Below, piece by piece: positions 25,548-35,505 of a stretch of 64,000 nt of DNA. A program made the translations under genes and the position numbers. Source of the DNA: Psychrosphaera sp. F3M07 (GTDB lineage: Bacteria > Pseudomonadota > Gammaproteobacteria > Enterobacterales > Alteromonadaceae). The stretch lies in NCBI RefSeq assembly GCF_018860345.1, contig NZ_JAHKPJ010000025.1, forward strand, positions 310,001 through 374,000, given 5' to 3'. Within the stretch, counting starts at the first letter, position 1. Each line of letters begins with the position of its first letter. A model generated the notes under the pieces. That model had not been told where the DNA came from. It saw only the letters and a list, made by a program, of their open reading frames with translations, and made no database searches.

Positions 25548-27800
25548 TTATTTAACCTTGTTGTTTATTAGCTTAGCGGTATGTGGGCCTTTTACACGTA
25601 ACTCAGTCACACTAGGAGCTTGCGTACCGTCAAATACGTTACTGGTAATCGCTGTTTGTGGTTCACCTACAGTATGTTCAATGATGATAGGTGCTGAGTT
25701 CACTATGGTATTGCTAGAAATATCTGTTACCTGAACACCATGAGCGTACAAACTTGAGCCATCTTTATTACGTTTTCCAAGTCCAACATTATTAAGTTGG
25801 TTATCACTCATAAACAAATGAGGGCCGAAGGTACTTTCGTCCGAGCCACCACGGTATAACTTAACGATGCTACCTTGAACGTCTGTGAACTGGTTATTTT
25901 TGATATTTACATACTCAGCGTTATAAATACCTAAATCTTCGTATTCTGTATTTAAACGTAATATGTCACCGGTTACGTTAGTGAACGTATTGTTGATAAT
26001 AGAAACATCATCAGCAAACGCGACTTTTCCGGTCATAAAGAAACTATAAGAGTGGTTGATGTCTAGGTTGCTTACCGTAGAGTTGATTAAAACAAAACGA
26101 TAGTTTTCTACCATGCCCCATTTTTTGGTACGCACAACGCTGTTACCCGCATAATCAGGACTTCTTTCACCGGTAATGGTTAAGCCATCTAGTTTTAAAC
26201 TGCCGCCGTCGTGGATTTCAAATAAGGTAGAGCGTTCATAAGTGATTGTTGCTTTTGATTGTTCTTTGGCTTTTATCGTTAATGTCTTATCCACAATGAC
26301 GATTTTAGGTATGTTATATTGACCTGACTCTAAGACTAATACATCGCCCGAGTTTGCTTTTTCAATTGCGGCTAATAAGGCATTTGAATTGGCTTTCACT
26401 GTATGTGTAGCACCTGAATCAAAGGCAACAACGGCTGGTTTTTTAGCGTACCAAGTTACCCCTGTCGCGTTTTTATCTAATACAGATAAGTCGCGTTTTA
26501 CCCCAGCCTTAATGGCGTTTGATTTAGGTAAAAGCAGACCATTTATCCCGCGTTTTAACTCAACACCCTCTTTCTTGATCCCGTAGGCTAATTCTTTAAG
26601 CACATCGGTATTGGCAATATTATCTGAGAATTTAAGACCACTCATATCATCAAACGTTGTGAACGGTTGTTGATTGTCTTGGTTGATGATTAAGTTATTT
26701 TTTAATGTGCTATTTATTGGTACTGCACTTCGTTCTGCATCGCTACCTGCACCTAATTGTACATGCTCAACATTCACTAAAGTGTTATTTTCAATCGTCA
26801 CGCCATCAACTTGGTGATAACGATTGATTGGTGAATTAGGAACACCGTTCATTACGGTAAAACCACTACCAAAACGGAAACCCGTTAAGCCTTCCATATA
26901 GTTATTACGGATGGTGTGGCCTTTATTGATAACACGTATGCCACCGGTATGATCTACGCCATTACCAAAAAATACGTTTTCTTCAATTAAGTTATCGTTA
27001 CCGTGACGCATAGTTAACGTACCACGAGCTTCAAAAAATACATTTCCACGTACCGTATTTTTGCCTGACTTGATTGAAATAATTTCTACTTCACCGTTGG
27101 TTTGATCAAAGTAGTTATTTTCAACCAAAGTATATGAATCTGTTAATGAATGATGACTAGTACCAATTCTTAAGGTTTCTCCACCATTTGAACCAAATAT
27201 AGGGCGAGGGCCAAAATAGTTATGGTCAATGACGTGATGATTTTGTTGGCTTTGTTCGCTGTTAAGACGAACCGCAACCGTCACCCCTTTGTTTCTTTTA
27301 CCCACTAAGTGGTTATGGTCAAAACGATTATGTTGACCATATAACGCAACCCAATAATCCGATTCTGTTTTATCTGGATTGCTGTAATTATCAATCACCA
27401 CTTCTGTAACGCGTGAGTGATAAGCAAAGTTGTCTTTGTTTACACGATATTCAATAACGGCGCTACTTGGCGTAAAACCATTTTTGAATACTAAGCCTGA
27501 AACGTGTAAATATTCACCAGCCAATTTTAAATTTGATTGGCCTGAAAGAATAACTTTGCCTTTAGTTTCAGCTGTTAGTGAAATTGGTGCGTTTTTGCTG
27601 CCTTGACCTTGCAATACAATCTCAAAGTCATTCCAAACACCGTTCTTAAGAACGACTGTGTCCCCAGCAACCAAGGTTGAAGCCAATTTGTTGTAGGCTT
27701 TTTTGTTGTCGACTAAGTACTCTTTGGCACACAAGTCTGTAGCTATAAAAGATACCAGAACTAAACATATATTTATTAAGTGCCCGCTTATGAATCGCAT
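25548..27800 (-). CDS. PL6 alginate lyase, two-domain
   Basis: ATG 27800 (GAG seven bases upstream) gives a proper signal peptide ending DLCAKE and 750 residues; the longer frame from 27866 is unlikely. In this numbering the first beta-helix carries the calcium site NGGETLRIG (205-213), K244 (IKSGKN) and R265 (MRHGN). Their 21-residue spacing equals the catalytic Lys/Arg pair of chondroitinase B. A second beta-helix (about 440-745) resembles that of AlyGC-type two-domain PL6 enzymes. It depolymerises alginate, probably in an exo mode, outside the inner membrane. It is followed at four bases by PL17. Confidence 0.94.
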   Translation of the reverse strand: MRFISGHLINICLVLVSFIATDLCAKEYLVDNKKAYNKLASTLVAGDTVVLKNGVWNDFEIVLQGQGSKNAPISLTAETKGKVILSGQSNLKLAGEYLHVSGLVFKNGFTPSSAVIEYRVNKDNFAYHSRVTEVVIDNYSNPDKTESDYWVALYGQHNRFDHNHLVGKRNKGVTVAVRLNSEQSQQNHHVIDHNYFGPRPIFGSNGGETLRIGTSHHSLTDSYTLVENNYFDQTNGEVEIISIKSGKNTVRGNVFFEARGTLTMRHGNDNLIEENVFFGNGVDHTGGIRVINKGHTIRNNYMEGLTGFRFGSGFTVMNGVPNSPINRYHQVDGVTIENNTLVNVEHVQLGAGSDAERSAVPINSTLKNNLIINQDNQQPFTTFDDMSGLKFSDNIANTDVLKELAYGIKKEGVELKRGINGLLLPKSNAIKAGVKRDLSVLDKNATGVTWYAKKPAVVAFDSGATHTVKANSNALLAAIEKANSGDVLVLESGQYNIPKIVIVDKTLTIKAKEQSKATITYERSTLFEIHDGGSLKLDGLTITGERSPDYAGNSVVRTKKWGMVENYRFVLINSTVSNLDINHSYSFFMTGKVAFADDVSIINNTFTNVTGDILRLNTEYEDLGIYNAEYVNIKNNQFTDVQGSIVKLYRGGSDESTFGPHLFMSDNQLNNVGLGKRNKDGSSLYAHGVQVTDISSNTIVNSAPIIIEHTVGEPQTAITSNVFDGTQAPSVTELRVKGPHTAKLINNKVK

Positions 27801-27996
27801 AATTAACTCTTTATATTTGTAAAAAAGAAGCGGTATAAAAATACGACTTCTGTAATTAATAGCCACATCATAAGTGGCAATAGCTCAATAATTGATAAGA
27901 CTGATATCTTGTATATTAAGAGGGAGCCATAAGTTCTTTGTTTAATTGCATGTTAAAACTAAACCTTCCCTTAAAGCTCCTTTCAAGACTAGCTAA

Positions 27997-28878
27997 TTAC
28001 TTTTCTAAACCAGAGAAGTAATCAAATATAACTGGAACATCATTTTGGCCAAGACCAGCATCAACTGCTGCTTGTAGACCTTTAGATGTGCCTTCTGCGA
28101 TCAAAGATTCAGTACCTAAGTCTTTAACCATTTCTAAGAAGTAACCTAAGTCTTTGTTTGCATTAGCGATTGAGAAACCAAGTTTTTCTTCGCCGTCTAC
28201 TGCATAAAACTTACAGAACTGCATGAATGGAGAGTTAGAAGGACCAGCAGACATAATGTCGAATAATTGCTGCCCATCAACACCTGCTTTTTTAGCAACT
28301 GCAAATGCTTGAGACATAGTTGCTACTGTCGTCATGCCCATGAAGTTATTGATCAATTTAGTTGTATGACCGGCACCAAGTGCGCCTAAATGGAATACGT
28401 TTTCACCTTGATCGTCTAGAACTGGTTTAACTTTGTTAAACGTGTCGATATCACCAGCTGCCATGATGTTTAATAAACCATCTTTAGCGTGAGCAGGTGT
28501 ACGACCTAGAGGTGCGTCAATCATGCCAGCGCCTTTAGCCGCTAAATCAGCACCAATTTTACGAGTAGAAGCAGGAATTGAAGTACCGAAGTCAATTAAC
28601 GTTTTGCCTTCTGAGATACCAGCTAAAATACCGTTATCACCATAAACAACCATTTCAACAACTTTAGACGTTGTTAAAGCAAGCATTACGATGTCACTTT
28701 TTTCTGCTAATTCTTTACCAGAAGATACTTCAGTCGCATTTCCGCGCTCTAGTACTTTAGCAACAGCTTCTTTATTCAAATCCATCACGTTAAGCGTATA
28801 GCCACGTTTTTGTAAGTTTTCGACCATGTTGCCGCCCATAAGGCCAAGACCGATAAAGCCGATAGTTGGTTTAGACAT
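27997..28878 (-). CDS. 3-hydroxyisobutyrate-dehydrogenase-family reductase, probable DEH reductase
   Basis: It has 293 residues. Rossmann motif FIGLGLMGGNM (8-18), substrate loop DAPLGRTPAHAKDG (121-134) and catalytic K174 with N178 (GHTTKLINNFMG) are intact. General 3-HIBDH-family enzymes reduce beta-hydroxy-acid semialdehydes. In alginate loci of Vibrio-type bacteria a member of this family acts as the DEH reductase, making KDG. No other DEH reductase is present among the alginate genes here, so that role is likely; tartronate semialdehyde reductase is the alternative. It lies about 196 bp before PL6 and probably heads the operon. Confidence 0.85.
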   Translation of the reverse strand: MSKPTIGFIGLGLMGGNMVENLQKRGYTLNVMDLNKEAVAKVLERGNATEVSSGKELAEKSDIVMLALTTSKVVEMVVYGDNGILAGISEGKTLIDFGTSIPASTRKIGADLAAKGAGMIDAPLGRTPAHAKDGLLNIMAAGDIDTFNKVKPVLDDQGENVFHLGALGAGHTTKLINNFMGMTTVATMSQAFAVAKKAGVDGQQLFDIMSAGPSNSPFMQFCKFYAVDGEEKLGFSIANANKDLGYFLEMVKDLGTESLIAEGTSKGLQAAVDAGLGQNDVPVIFDYFSGLEK

Positions 28879-29157
28879 AATTAACTCCTAAATATATAAA
28901 TGCTTATTTCGCATATTGTTGGCTCACCGATTAGCAGTGTGCATTCGAGATTTTGCTTTGTTATTTGCCGCTTCTATTTAATAAATGGATAGAAACCGCA
29001 CGCTTAAAAATATAGTTGAGCAATGTGCTCTATCTTCGTTCCTTGAAGACTTGTCCCCCTTTGCAATCAAATGACGGCAAAGGGTTACATTAAGTTTGTG
29101 TATCAATAATCAACACAAACTCAGTGCAGTCAGCCGAAGCTAACCACTAGGAATAAC
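28879..29157. other. Intergenic region with two hairpins after the alginate receptor gene
   Basis: CCCTTTGC/GCAAAGGG (29057-29064 and 29077-29084) and GTTTGTGT/ACACAAAC (29094-29101 and 29113-29120) form two short perfect stems downstream of the receptor gene. Neither has a strong T tract, so partial read-through into the reductase operon is possible. No operator copy was found here. Confidence 0.5.
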
Positions 29158-32100
29158 CTAGAATTTTGCTTTTATACCTAGCTCCCATTTAGGACCTGAA
29201 CGTGAGTAATCAGAAATAGTTGAATCATTACCACGAGTATAAACTTGAGCCGTATTGGTTAAGTTTGACCCTTTTAAGAACAGGCTAACTGATGAATTGA
29301 TTTTGTATTTAGCCGACATATCGATGTATTCAGCTGGCTGAACATAACGATGAGAACGGTCTGGGAATGGCAATCCATTTGGTTGGAAGTATTTAGAACG
29401 GTATTTCCAAAGAAGACGGATAGTTGTTTTGTCGCCTTCCCAGTAGATAGACGCCGAAGCCACATCTTTTGAGAAACCAAATAGGTTGGCATCAGCTACT
29501 GCACCAGGGCTTGCAATCTCTTCAGTTACAAAATCAGAATCTGCACGGTTCCAAGCGAATTTAGCGCCTAGTCCATCAAATGGTTCTGGTAAGTCAACAA
29601 AGTGAACTTGACCTGCAAGTTCAACCCCTTTAATAGTAGAAGTATCATCTGAAGTTTGTTTAACCACGTGGGCAACATTTGGATATGTCACATCTTGGCC
29701 ATCTAAGCTCACTGTGATATCACGATATTCAATCGCGGTTTCATAACCACCATTAAACTCTTTGTGATAAAACGCAGCAGAAACTGTCGCGTCTTCACTT
29801 GGGTAATACTCTAAAGATAAGTCATAGTTCATAGAGGTATAAGGCGCTAAATGGTTACCATTTGCGTCACCACTACGGATCACTTCAGATAAGTCAGTGT
29901 TGGTTTCTGGGTTACAGATCTCGTCATTTTCGTTTTCACATGTCTCATAACTTACGCCTGCCGACATCGCGTTCATTTGGAAACGAGACATGGCACGATA
30001 AGCTGCCGTACGAACATAAAATTCGTCGGTTACTTGCCACGTTAAGTTCAAGCTAGGAAGAACTTCAGTGTAATCTGAGTCTAAGGTTAAACGTTCGATT
30101 TCACCTGTTGCATTGATCTCAGCTGAATAAACCGATAAGTCTTCATCGTCTTCGTATACTGAAGAAGTAATGTAAACTTTATCACCCCAGCCAACGGAGT
30201 TAGTTTCAGTACGAACAACACGAACACCTACATTACCGTAAACCGGTGTATTAAATATTTCAGCGTCGATATTAGCCATCACGTAACCGGCAGTGATTGT
30301 TTCTGTTACATCTCTGTCAGAACCATCACGGCCATCTTCTTTTTCACCGATATCGTAGAAGTCAGTACCCGTTGCGCCAGGAAGTTGACCTAAGATTTGA
30401 CCGATAAAACATTTTGGATCGTATTTAGCGTAACCTGGAACATCACCAGCGGCGCCTGATTCTTCTTCAAAATGATTGTTATTAACATGATCACTTGCAC
30501 AGCTATCAATGATGCCATTGATTAAAGCTGAATTGGCTTCTGGGTTTTCAACATACCAGTTAGTGCCACCATCATATTTATCTTCATTATCAGTTGCGCC
30601 AGCGATTTTTTCACCATTGAAACCAATAGAAACATCGTTTGCACTTGAGCCATTAGACTGATCAATTAAATGTTCTTTAGAGAATCTTACACCGGCTTTA
30701 ATACTTGAGAAGTACTCACTACCTAGTTGGTATTCCGTATCAAAATTAATCGCATAGATATCGTCATTTCTGTAATCGTGGGCGCGACGATATTCAACAT
30801 AAGCTTTGCCATCGTGCACAAAGTTATTCAGATCTGAAGCATCAAATACCTCTGATGATACAAAACCAGCATCACCTGGGCCTCTGCGTTCTGAGTCCAA
30901 CCAAGTTAGTACTGGTACATCACTATTAGTGAAATCTAACGCGTAATTGTAATAACCATTACCATGACTTTTTACGTTTGGCGCTCTTAATTTAGTACGA
31001 TGACGTACCAAGTATCGAGTCGATTCTGAATAAGACATATCTAATGTCAGCGTTAAGTCGTCCAGAGGTGAATATTCAATTTCAATACCACCACCACGGT
31101 AATTATCTACCTGGTTTCTGTCTTCAGCTAATAACTGAGGACGTGTCATACCGGTTGAATATACTAAGTTGTGATCATCGGTAACAACCTGATCTTCAAG
31201 GAATTCCCAACGGTTATTTAAACCTAATTCATAACGCTTTTCAGTGTATTCAAGGTCTGAGTGTTGGTAATCAACATTGATGTCTAGGTCTGCATTTGGT
31301 TTCCATTGGAAGGTAACAACGGCACCAGTACGCACATCTGTGTCATCAACCGAACGCCAATATGCGTCTTTTGGAACATAATAAAGTGAATCTGGATCGT
31401 AATCTTCAAGGTTAGTATCAATACCTAGTTGAGGTTCACGACCTACTCGACCTGCACTTACACCTTGCTGACCCGTACCACATTCACTGCCTGCGATTAA
31501 GTCATCACCAGCGGCATTTCTTAGGGCACAAACGCCCATTTGAGAACTACCACCAAAATTTTCTTCTGGGTTAGATGTCTTTTTATGCGTTAAACCTAAC
31601 GTAAAACCCATTTCTCCAAGACCATCTAATTCCCACTGTTGAACTGTTGAAGCAACAATACTTCCGCCAAACGGAGTAGATTCACCTTCAACATCGCTGT
31701 AATAAGAGTTGTAAATCCCTGCAGCTTGTACCGTTGTTTGTGATTTACCGTAATCTACGGCTCTAAGAGAGTTAACATCAATCGTACCTGACGTACCACC
31801 TTCAACAAGATCAGCTTGTTGAGATTTATAAATGACAACTTTATCAACTAACTCAGAAGGGAACTTTTTAAAGTTAACTGCGCGACCTTGGCCGGCATTA
31901 GTAATGGTTCTGTTATTGTAAGTTGAGTAACCCCAATATGAACCTAAACCACGAATAGAGATTTCGTTTTGGCTACCTTTTAATCTGTGACCTGAAGCCC
32001 CAGAAATATTTTCGATAATGTCAGCCAATGACAAACCAGGTAATTCACCAAAATCAGATGCTGCAACCGCATCAACAATTGCCACGCTATTTTTCTTTTC

Positions 32101-32331
32101 GTTAAGAGAGCGTGTCATTGTCCCGCGAAGGCCCTGCACTTGTATAACTTCTATTTCTTTATCTGCTTTTTCTTTTTTCTTATCGTCGTCTTCTGCTGAT
32201 ATAGCAGGAAACGCTAAGAAACCTAATAAAGTAGAAGCGAGAATTATATTGTCACGTAAGTTTGTGCTCTGACGAAGCACCTCACTGATTTTGTTTAACC
32301 TGTTGTTTGTTGCCATTTTGAGTGATCTCAT
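29158..32331 (-). CDS. TonB-dependent receptor, alginate oligosaccharide uptake
   Basis: It has 1057 residues; ATG 32316 is a second possible start. A signal segment (about 29-46, ending PAISAED) is followed by a TonB-box region (EIEVIQVQGLRGT, 60-72). Next come a plug domain (about 80-190) with the LSLADIIENISGASGHRLKGSQN and ISIRGLGSYWG elements, then a 22-strand barrel ending in KWELGIKAKF. It imports oligosaccharides through the outer membrane using TonB energy. It is divergent from the FadR-type regulator, and its promoter lies within a cluster of operator copies (32379-32450), tying it to alginate. Asp-rich loops and several Cys pairs are notable. Confidence 0.9.
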   Translation of the reverse strand: MRSLKMATNNRLNKISEVLRQSTNLRDNIILASTLLGFLAFPAISAEDDDKKKEKADKEIEVIQVQGLRGTMTRSLNEKKNSVAIVDAVAASDFGELPGLSLADIIENISGASGHRLKGSQNEISIRGLGSYWGYSTYNNRTITNAGQGRAVNFKKFPSELVDKVVIYKSQQADLVEGGTSGTIDVNSLRAVDYGKSQTTVQAAGIYNSYYSDVEGESTPFGGSIVASTVQQWELDGLGEMGFTLGLTHKKTSNPEENFGGSSQMGVCALRNAAGDDLIAGSECGTGQQGVSAGRVGREPQLGIDTNLEDYDPDSLYYVPKDAYWRSVDDTDVRTGAVVTFQWKPNADLDINVDYQHSDLEYTEKRYELGLNNRWEFLEDQVVTDDHNLVYSTGMTRPQLLAEDRNQVDNYRGGGIEIEYSPLDDLTLTLDMSYSESTRYLVRHRTKLRAPNVKSHGNGYYNYALDFTNSDVPVLTWLDSERRGPGDAGFVSSEVFDASDLNNFVHDGKAYVEYRRAHDYRNDDIYAINFDTEYQLGSEYFSSIKAGVRFSKEHLIDQSNGSSANDVSIGFNGEKIAGATDNEDKYDGGTNWYVENPEANSALINGIIDSCASDHVNNNHFEEESGAAGDVPGYAKYDPKCFIGQILGQLPGATGTDFYDIGEKEDGRDGSDRDVTETITAGYVMANIDAEIFNTPVYGNVGVRVVRTETNSVGWGDKVYITSSVYEDDEDLSVYSAEINATGEIERLTLDSDYTEVLPSLNLTWQVTDEFYVRTAAYRAMSRFQMNAMSAGVSYETCENENDEICNPETNTDLSEVIRSGDANGNHLAPYTSMNYDLSLEYYPSEDATVSAAFYHKEFNGGYETAIEYRDITVSLDGQDVTYPNVAHVVKQTSDDTSTIKGVELAGQVHFVDLPEPFDGLGAKFAWNRADSDFVTEEIASPGAVADANLFGFSKDVASASIYWEGDKTTIRLLWKYRSKYFQPNGLPFPDRSHRYVQPAEYIDMSAKYKINSSVSLFLKGSNLTNTAQVYTRGNDSTISDYSRSGPKWELGIKAKF

Positions 32332-32378
32332 ATTTTTTTATTATTCAGCAAGTGTGCATTCAAACAACATATTAGCCC

Positions 32379-32403
32379 ATTGTCAACCACTTTGGTTAAC
32401 CAT
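32379..32403. promoter_or_regulatory. Paired operators in the divergent receptor/regulator region
   Basis: ATTGTCAACCA (32379-32389) and TTGGTTAACCAT (32392-32403) are two copies in tandem, about 50-90 bp upstream of the receptor start. Two more related elements, TTGACATTACCAAAGG (32415-32430) and TTGACATACCAAT (32438-32450), lie on the regulator side. Four sites in 72 bp suggest cooperative control of both directions. Confidence 0.6.
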
Positions 32404-32450
32404 AACTTCAACTTTTGACATTACCAAAGGTTAATTTTTGACATACCAAT

Positions 32451-32478
32451 TTGCATATTGTTTATTTCCTGTTATAAA
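32451..32478 (+). promoter_or_regulatory. Possible promoter of the alginate regulator gene
   Basis: TTGCAT (32451-32456), a 16-bp spacer and TATAAA (32473-32478) lie 63 bp before the regulator ATG. An operator-like element abuts the -35 box, which would allow autoregulation. Confidence 0.4.
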
Positions 32479-32540
32479 GTTACATCAATAAAATTTAATT
32501 ATTCACTATCATCTAGCGGTATAAATAAAGAAGAATCACA

Positions 32541-33281
32541 ATGCAGAACCGTCGTTTGTTTTGGGAAATAGTAGAAAAAATTGAGGAGTCAATTGACTCT
32601 GGGCAGTATCCTTGTGGCGGAAGATTACCGCCGGAACGTGTATTAGCAGACCTGTTTAATGTAAGTCGACCAACCATACGTGAAGCCATTATTGCCTTGG
32701 AAGTTAGAGGCCGTGTTGAAGTAAAAACCAGCTCTGGGGTTTACGTCATTGAGAAAGCACAAGATGTCACGAATCAACTTCCAGTCAGTGCATTTGAACT
32801 GACTCAGGCCCGTGCATTAGTAGAAGGGGAAGCCGCAGCGCTTGCTGTTTCTAGTATCACAGAAGAAGAGCTTGATCGGTTGCACCAGGTATTGATTGCA
32901 ATGGAAAAAGGGATAGATGCAGAAAACGCAGATAGAGAATTTCATCACATTATTTCTGCAGCAACTCGCAATAACGCCATATTATATGCAGTGCAAAATT
33001 TTTGGCATTTAAGGGAACATAAACAAAATATTAAAGAAGCCTATTCAAATGTTTGTCACGGTAGTGTCGATAAACGTTTAGATGAACATAGAAATATTTA
33101 TAACGCGTTAAAAAATAGAAACCCTCAAGCAGCACGTATGGCAATGCATGAACATTTTAATCGTTTAATAAACTCATTATTTGACGCAAGCGAAGCCCAA
33201 GCTCTAGAAGAAATAAAAAGAAAGAATAATGAAACCCGTGGGTTATATTCTATAAATCACTTAGTTGAACACAAAACGTAA
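32541..33281 (+). CDS. GntR/FadR-subfamily regulator of the alginate locus
   Basis: It has 246 residues. The winged helix-turn-helix (about 5-70) contains the FadR-subfamily signature LPPERVLADLFNVSRPTIRE. An all-helical FCD effector domain (about 85-225) has D131 and H135 (DREFHH) plus later histidines, fitting a metal/carboxylate-binding site. It probably represses or activates the alginate genes in response to a uronate intermediate such as DEH or KDG. It is divergent from the alginate receptor and is followed by the second PL7 gene. Shared palindromes in front of five units of this locus are its predicted sites. A paralogue is at 60412. Confidence 0.9.
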   Translation: MQNRRLFWEIVEKIEESIDSGQYPCGGRLPPERVLADLFNVSRPTIREAIIALEVRGRVEVKTSSGVYVIEKAQDVTNQLPVSAFELTQARALVEGEAAALAVSSITEEELDRLHQVLIAMEKGIDAENADREFHHIISAATRNNAILYAVQNFWHLREHKQNIKEAYSNVCHGSVDKRLDEHRNIYNALKNRNPQAARMAMHEHFNRLINSLFDASEAQALEEIKRKNNETRGLYSINHLVEHKT

Positions 33282-33308
33282 TCAACTAGCCTTAGAATTA
33301 ACCGCCAA

Positions 33309-33340
33309 ATTGTCAACCAAAGTTTATATTTTGGTTGACC
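33309..33340. promoter_or_regulatory. Inverted pair of operators before the second PL7 gene
   Basis: ATTGTCAACCAAA (33309-33321) and TTTTGGTTGACC (33329-33340) are inverted copies of the alginate operator, about 80 bp before the PL7 start. The 10-bp arms GTCAACCAAA/TTTGGTTGAC are exact. The pair could also form a hairpin in the regulator transcript. Confidence 0.65.
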
Positions 33341-33420
33341 CTTCATTCATCACTAGTGTAAAACGTATCAAAAATAATCACTCAATAGAGCGAACTTACC
33401 ATTAATCTTTGAGGTTACTC

Positions 33421-34872
33421 ATGTCTAGAGCGTTGTACATACTATTAACATTTTCCATTCTACTTGTGAGTTGCAAAGAGCTGTCATTTCACAATGAACA
33501 AAAGTCGACAGGCGACTCTGGTACAAAAACCAATGTCCCCGTAGAGAGTGAAAGTCAAGACACAACTAATACCGAAGACACGAGTAATACTGACAAGGTG
33601 ACTGAAATTGATATCAGTGACACCACCCCATTATCTTGTAATGGTTCGTATCCAATAACAATAGTATCTGCAGAAAACATTACTACAGGTACCACTGATG
33701 CAAATCTAACTCATTTATACGATAGCGATAAAACCAATGACTCTTATTGGCAATCTGAAAACACACCACAAGAAATTGTCATGCAACTAAATAATAAAGC
33801 GTTATTAAAAGACTTTGTTATTAGCTGGCAGAAACAAGATGTAAACAACTACTTTGAAATAGCCAGTTCACTAGATAAAGAGAATTGGCAACCGCTTATT
33901 ACTAATGGCCAAAGTAAGAAAAACTACATTATCGCTGATAAGTTATCGCTAAATACTAATCAACAAACCGCATACTTTCTCAAGTTAACGTTAAATGGCA
34001 ATAGCTTGAATAATCAAAGTGGAGTGATCGAATTTGAGGCATTTGGCTGTCATCAAGACACGCAACACGATATTGAACTTATTGATTGGTATTTAAGTGT
34101 GCAAACGGATGAAGACGGTAATGGTAAATCCGACAGTATTAAAGAAAGTACCCTGAGCGAAGGTTATGAAGATCCAAGATTCTTTTACGTTAGTGAAGAT
34201 GAAGGTCTGGTATTTTCTAGTACCATTAAAGGTTACAAAACATCAGAAAATACAAGTTATGTACGTAGTGAATTACGTGAAATGTTGCGTAAGGGTAATA
34301 GTTCACATAAAACGCAAGGCGTAAATAAAAACAACTGGGTATTTTCCTCTGCACCTCAATTAGATCAGAACAATGCCGGTGGTGTCGATGGTATTTTGAA
34401 TGTCGATGTTGCGGTCAATCACGTTACGTCGACAGGGGAAGATTATCAGATTGGCCGAGTGATCATAGGTCAAATCCACGCTAACGACGACGAACCCGTA
34501 CGGCTTTATTACCGTAAGTTACCAAATAATGATAAAGGCAGTATTTATATTGCTCACGAAATATTAGACGGCGACGACAGTTATTATTCATTAATAGGGT
34601 CAAGGGACAACAGCGCAAGTAACCCAACTAACGGAATAGAATTAAACGAAAAATTTTCGTATCAAATTAAAGTCGTTGGCAATGAACTAACGGTCACTAT
34701 CACTAAAGACAACGGTGATGTATTTAGTAAAACGGTGGATATGAGCAAAAGTGGTTATGACAAGGGCGGCCAGTACATGTACTTCAAAGCCGGTGTTTAT
34801 AACCAAAACAACTCTGGCGATCTGCATGATTATGTTCAAGCGACCTTTTATAAAATTGAAAACCTACATTAA
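33421..34872 (+). CDS. PL7 alginate lyase lipoprotein with N-terminal CBM32-like module
   Basis: GAGG at 33411-33414 is six bases before ATG 33421, favoured over TTG 33409; the protein is 483 residues. The lipobox LLVSC gives Cys18. A Thr/Asp/Ser-rich linker is followed by an F5/8-type-C (CBM32-like) domain at about 72-211 between two cysteines. The PL7 domain (about 217-483) has RSELR (282-286), QIH (351-353) and, near the C-terminus, YFKAGVYNQN. It is probably a surface enzyme that binds and cleaves alginate. It shares domain blocks with the PL7 at 16647 but is clearly diverged. It is the first gene of a likely two-gene unit with 34899. Confidence 0.92.
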   Translation: MSRALYILLTFSILLVSCKELSFHNEQKSTGDSGTKTNVPVESESQDTTNTEDTSNTDKVTEIDISDTTPLSCNGSYPITIVSAENITTGTTDANLTHLYDSDKTNDSYWQSENTPQEIVMQLNNKALLKDFVISWQKQDVNNYFEIASSLDKENWQPLITNGQSKKNYIIADKLSLNTNQQTAYFLKLTLNGNSLNNQSGVIEFEAFGCHQDTQHDIELIDWYLSVQTDEDGNGKSDSIKESTLSEGYEDPRFFYVSEDEGLVFSSTIKGYKTSENTSYVRSELREMLRKGNSSHKTQGVNKNNWVFSSAPQLDQNNAGGVDGILNVDVAVNHVTSTGEDYQIGRVIIGQIHANDDEPVRLYYRKLPNNDKGSIYIAHEILDGDDSYYSLIGSRDNSASNPTNGIELNEKFSYQIKVVGNELTVTITKDNGDVFSKTVDMSKSGYDKGGQYMYFKAGVYNQNNSGDLHDYVQATFYKIENLH

Positions 34873-34898
34873 TTATTCAGACAAATTGAGGGCATAAA

Positions 34899-35429
34899 AT
34901 GAAATTATTACTACCACTAATCTTACTGTTTACCACTTTATCTATTAAAGCAGAATCAAACACCTATGCATTTTTTGATAATGCGTTAACCCTGTCATTA
35001 CCGAGTGATTTAAACCTAATGACTGAGCAAGAGTTAACAAAGTATTACAGTGGGCAGAAGCTCCCTCCTTCATCTGCTTTTGCTAATAATGACAATTCAG
35101 TCACCTTCACGTTGACACAATATCCGATGCAAGCCGATAAAAAATCAATGCGAAAAATTCAAAACGCCTTATCTGGGATGCTGCGTAAAGCACATGAAAA
35201 TGCCAAATGGAAAAAAGACAAAGTGATTAATGAGTTTGGTACTAAAGTCGCAATTTTTGAATATGAAATAGAGACAATTGGTCAATACCATTATTACTTA
35301 ACCTACGCATTACCCATTAAAAATCAACTTACCATGTTGACCTTTTTGACCACAGAAAAAAAATATAAAACCAAGTGGTTAACCCAAATACGAGAATCAA
35401 TGAACACAATATCTATTAAAAAACAATAA
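34899..35429 (+). CDS. Exported small protein of unknown function
   Basis: It has 176 residues with a clear signal peptide (about 1-18, ending IKAES). The mature part begins FDNALTLSLPSDLNLMTEQE and is a mixed alpha/beta domain with amphipathic strands (SVTFTLTQYPM, VAIFEYEIETIGQYHYYLTYALPI). That style resembles small periplasmic DcrB-like or PsbP-like folds, but no family is secure. It starts 26 bp after the PL7 stop, so it is co-transcribed and probably periplasmic with a role near alginate degradation. A direct role in catalysis is not suggested by any motif. Confidence 0.6.
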   Translation: MKLLLPLILLFTTLSIKAESNTYAFFDNALTLSLPSDLNLMTEQELTKYYSGQKLPPSSAFANNDNSVTFTLTQYPMQADKKSMRKIQNALSGMLRKAHENAKWKKDKVINEFGTKVAIFEYEIETIGQYHYYLTYALPIKNQLTMLTFLTTEKKYKTKWLTQIRESMNTISIKKQ

Positions 35430-35505
35430 CTTATAACTGGTTAAATCTTTATTATTCCTTTTGATTATTTAATAAAAACCAAATTGATTATAAATCAGTC
35501 TACAT

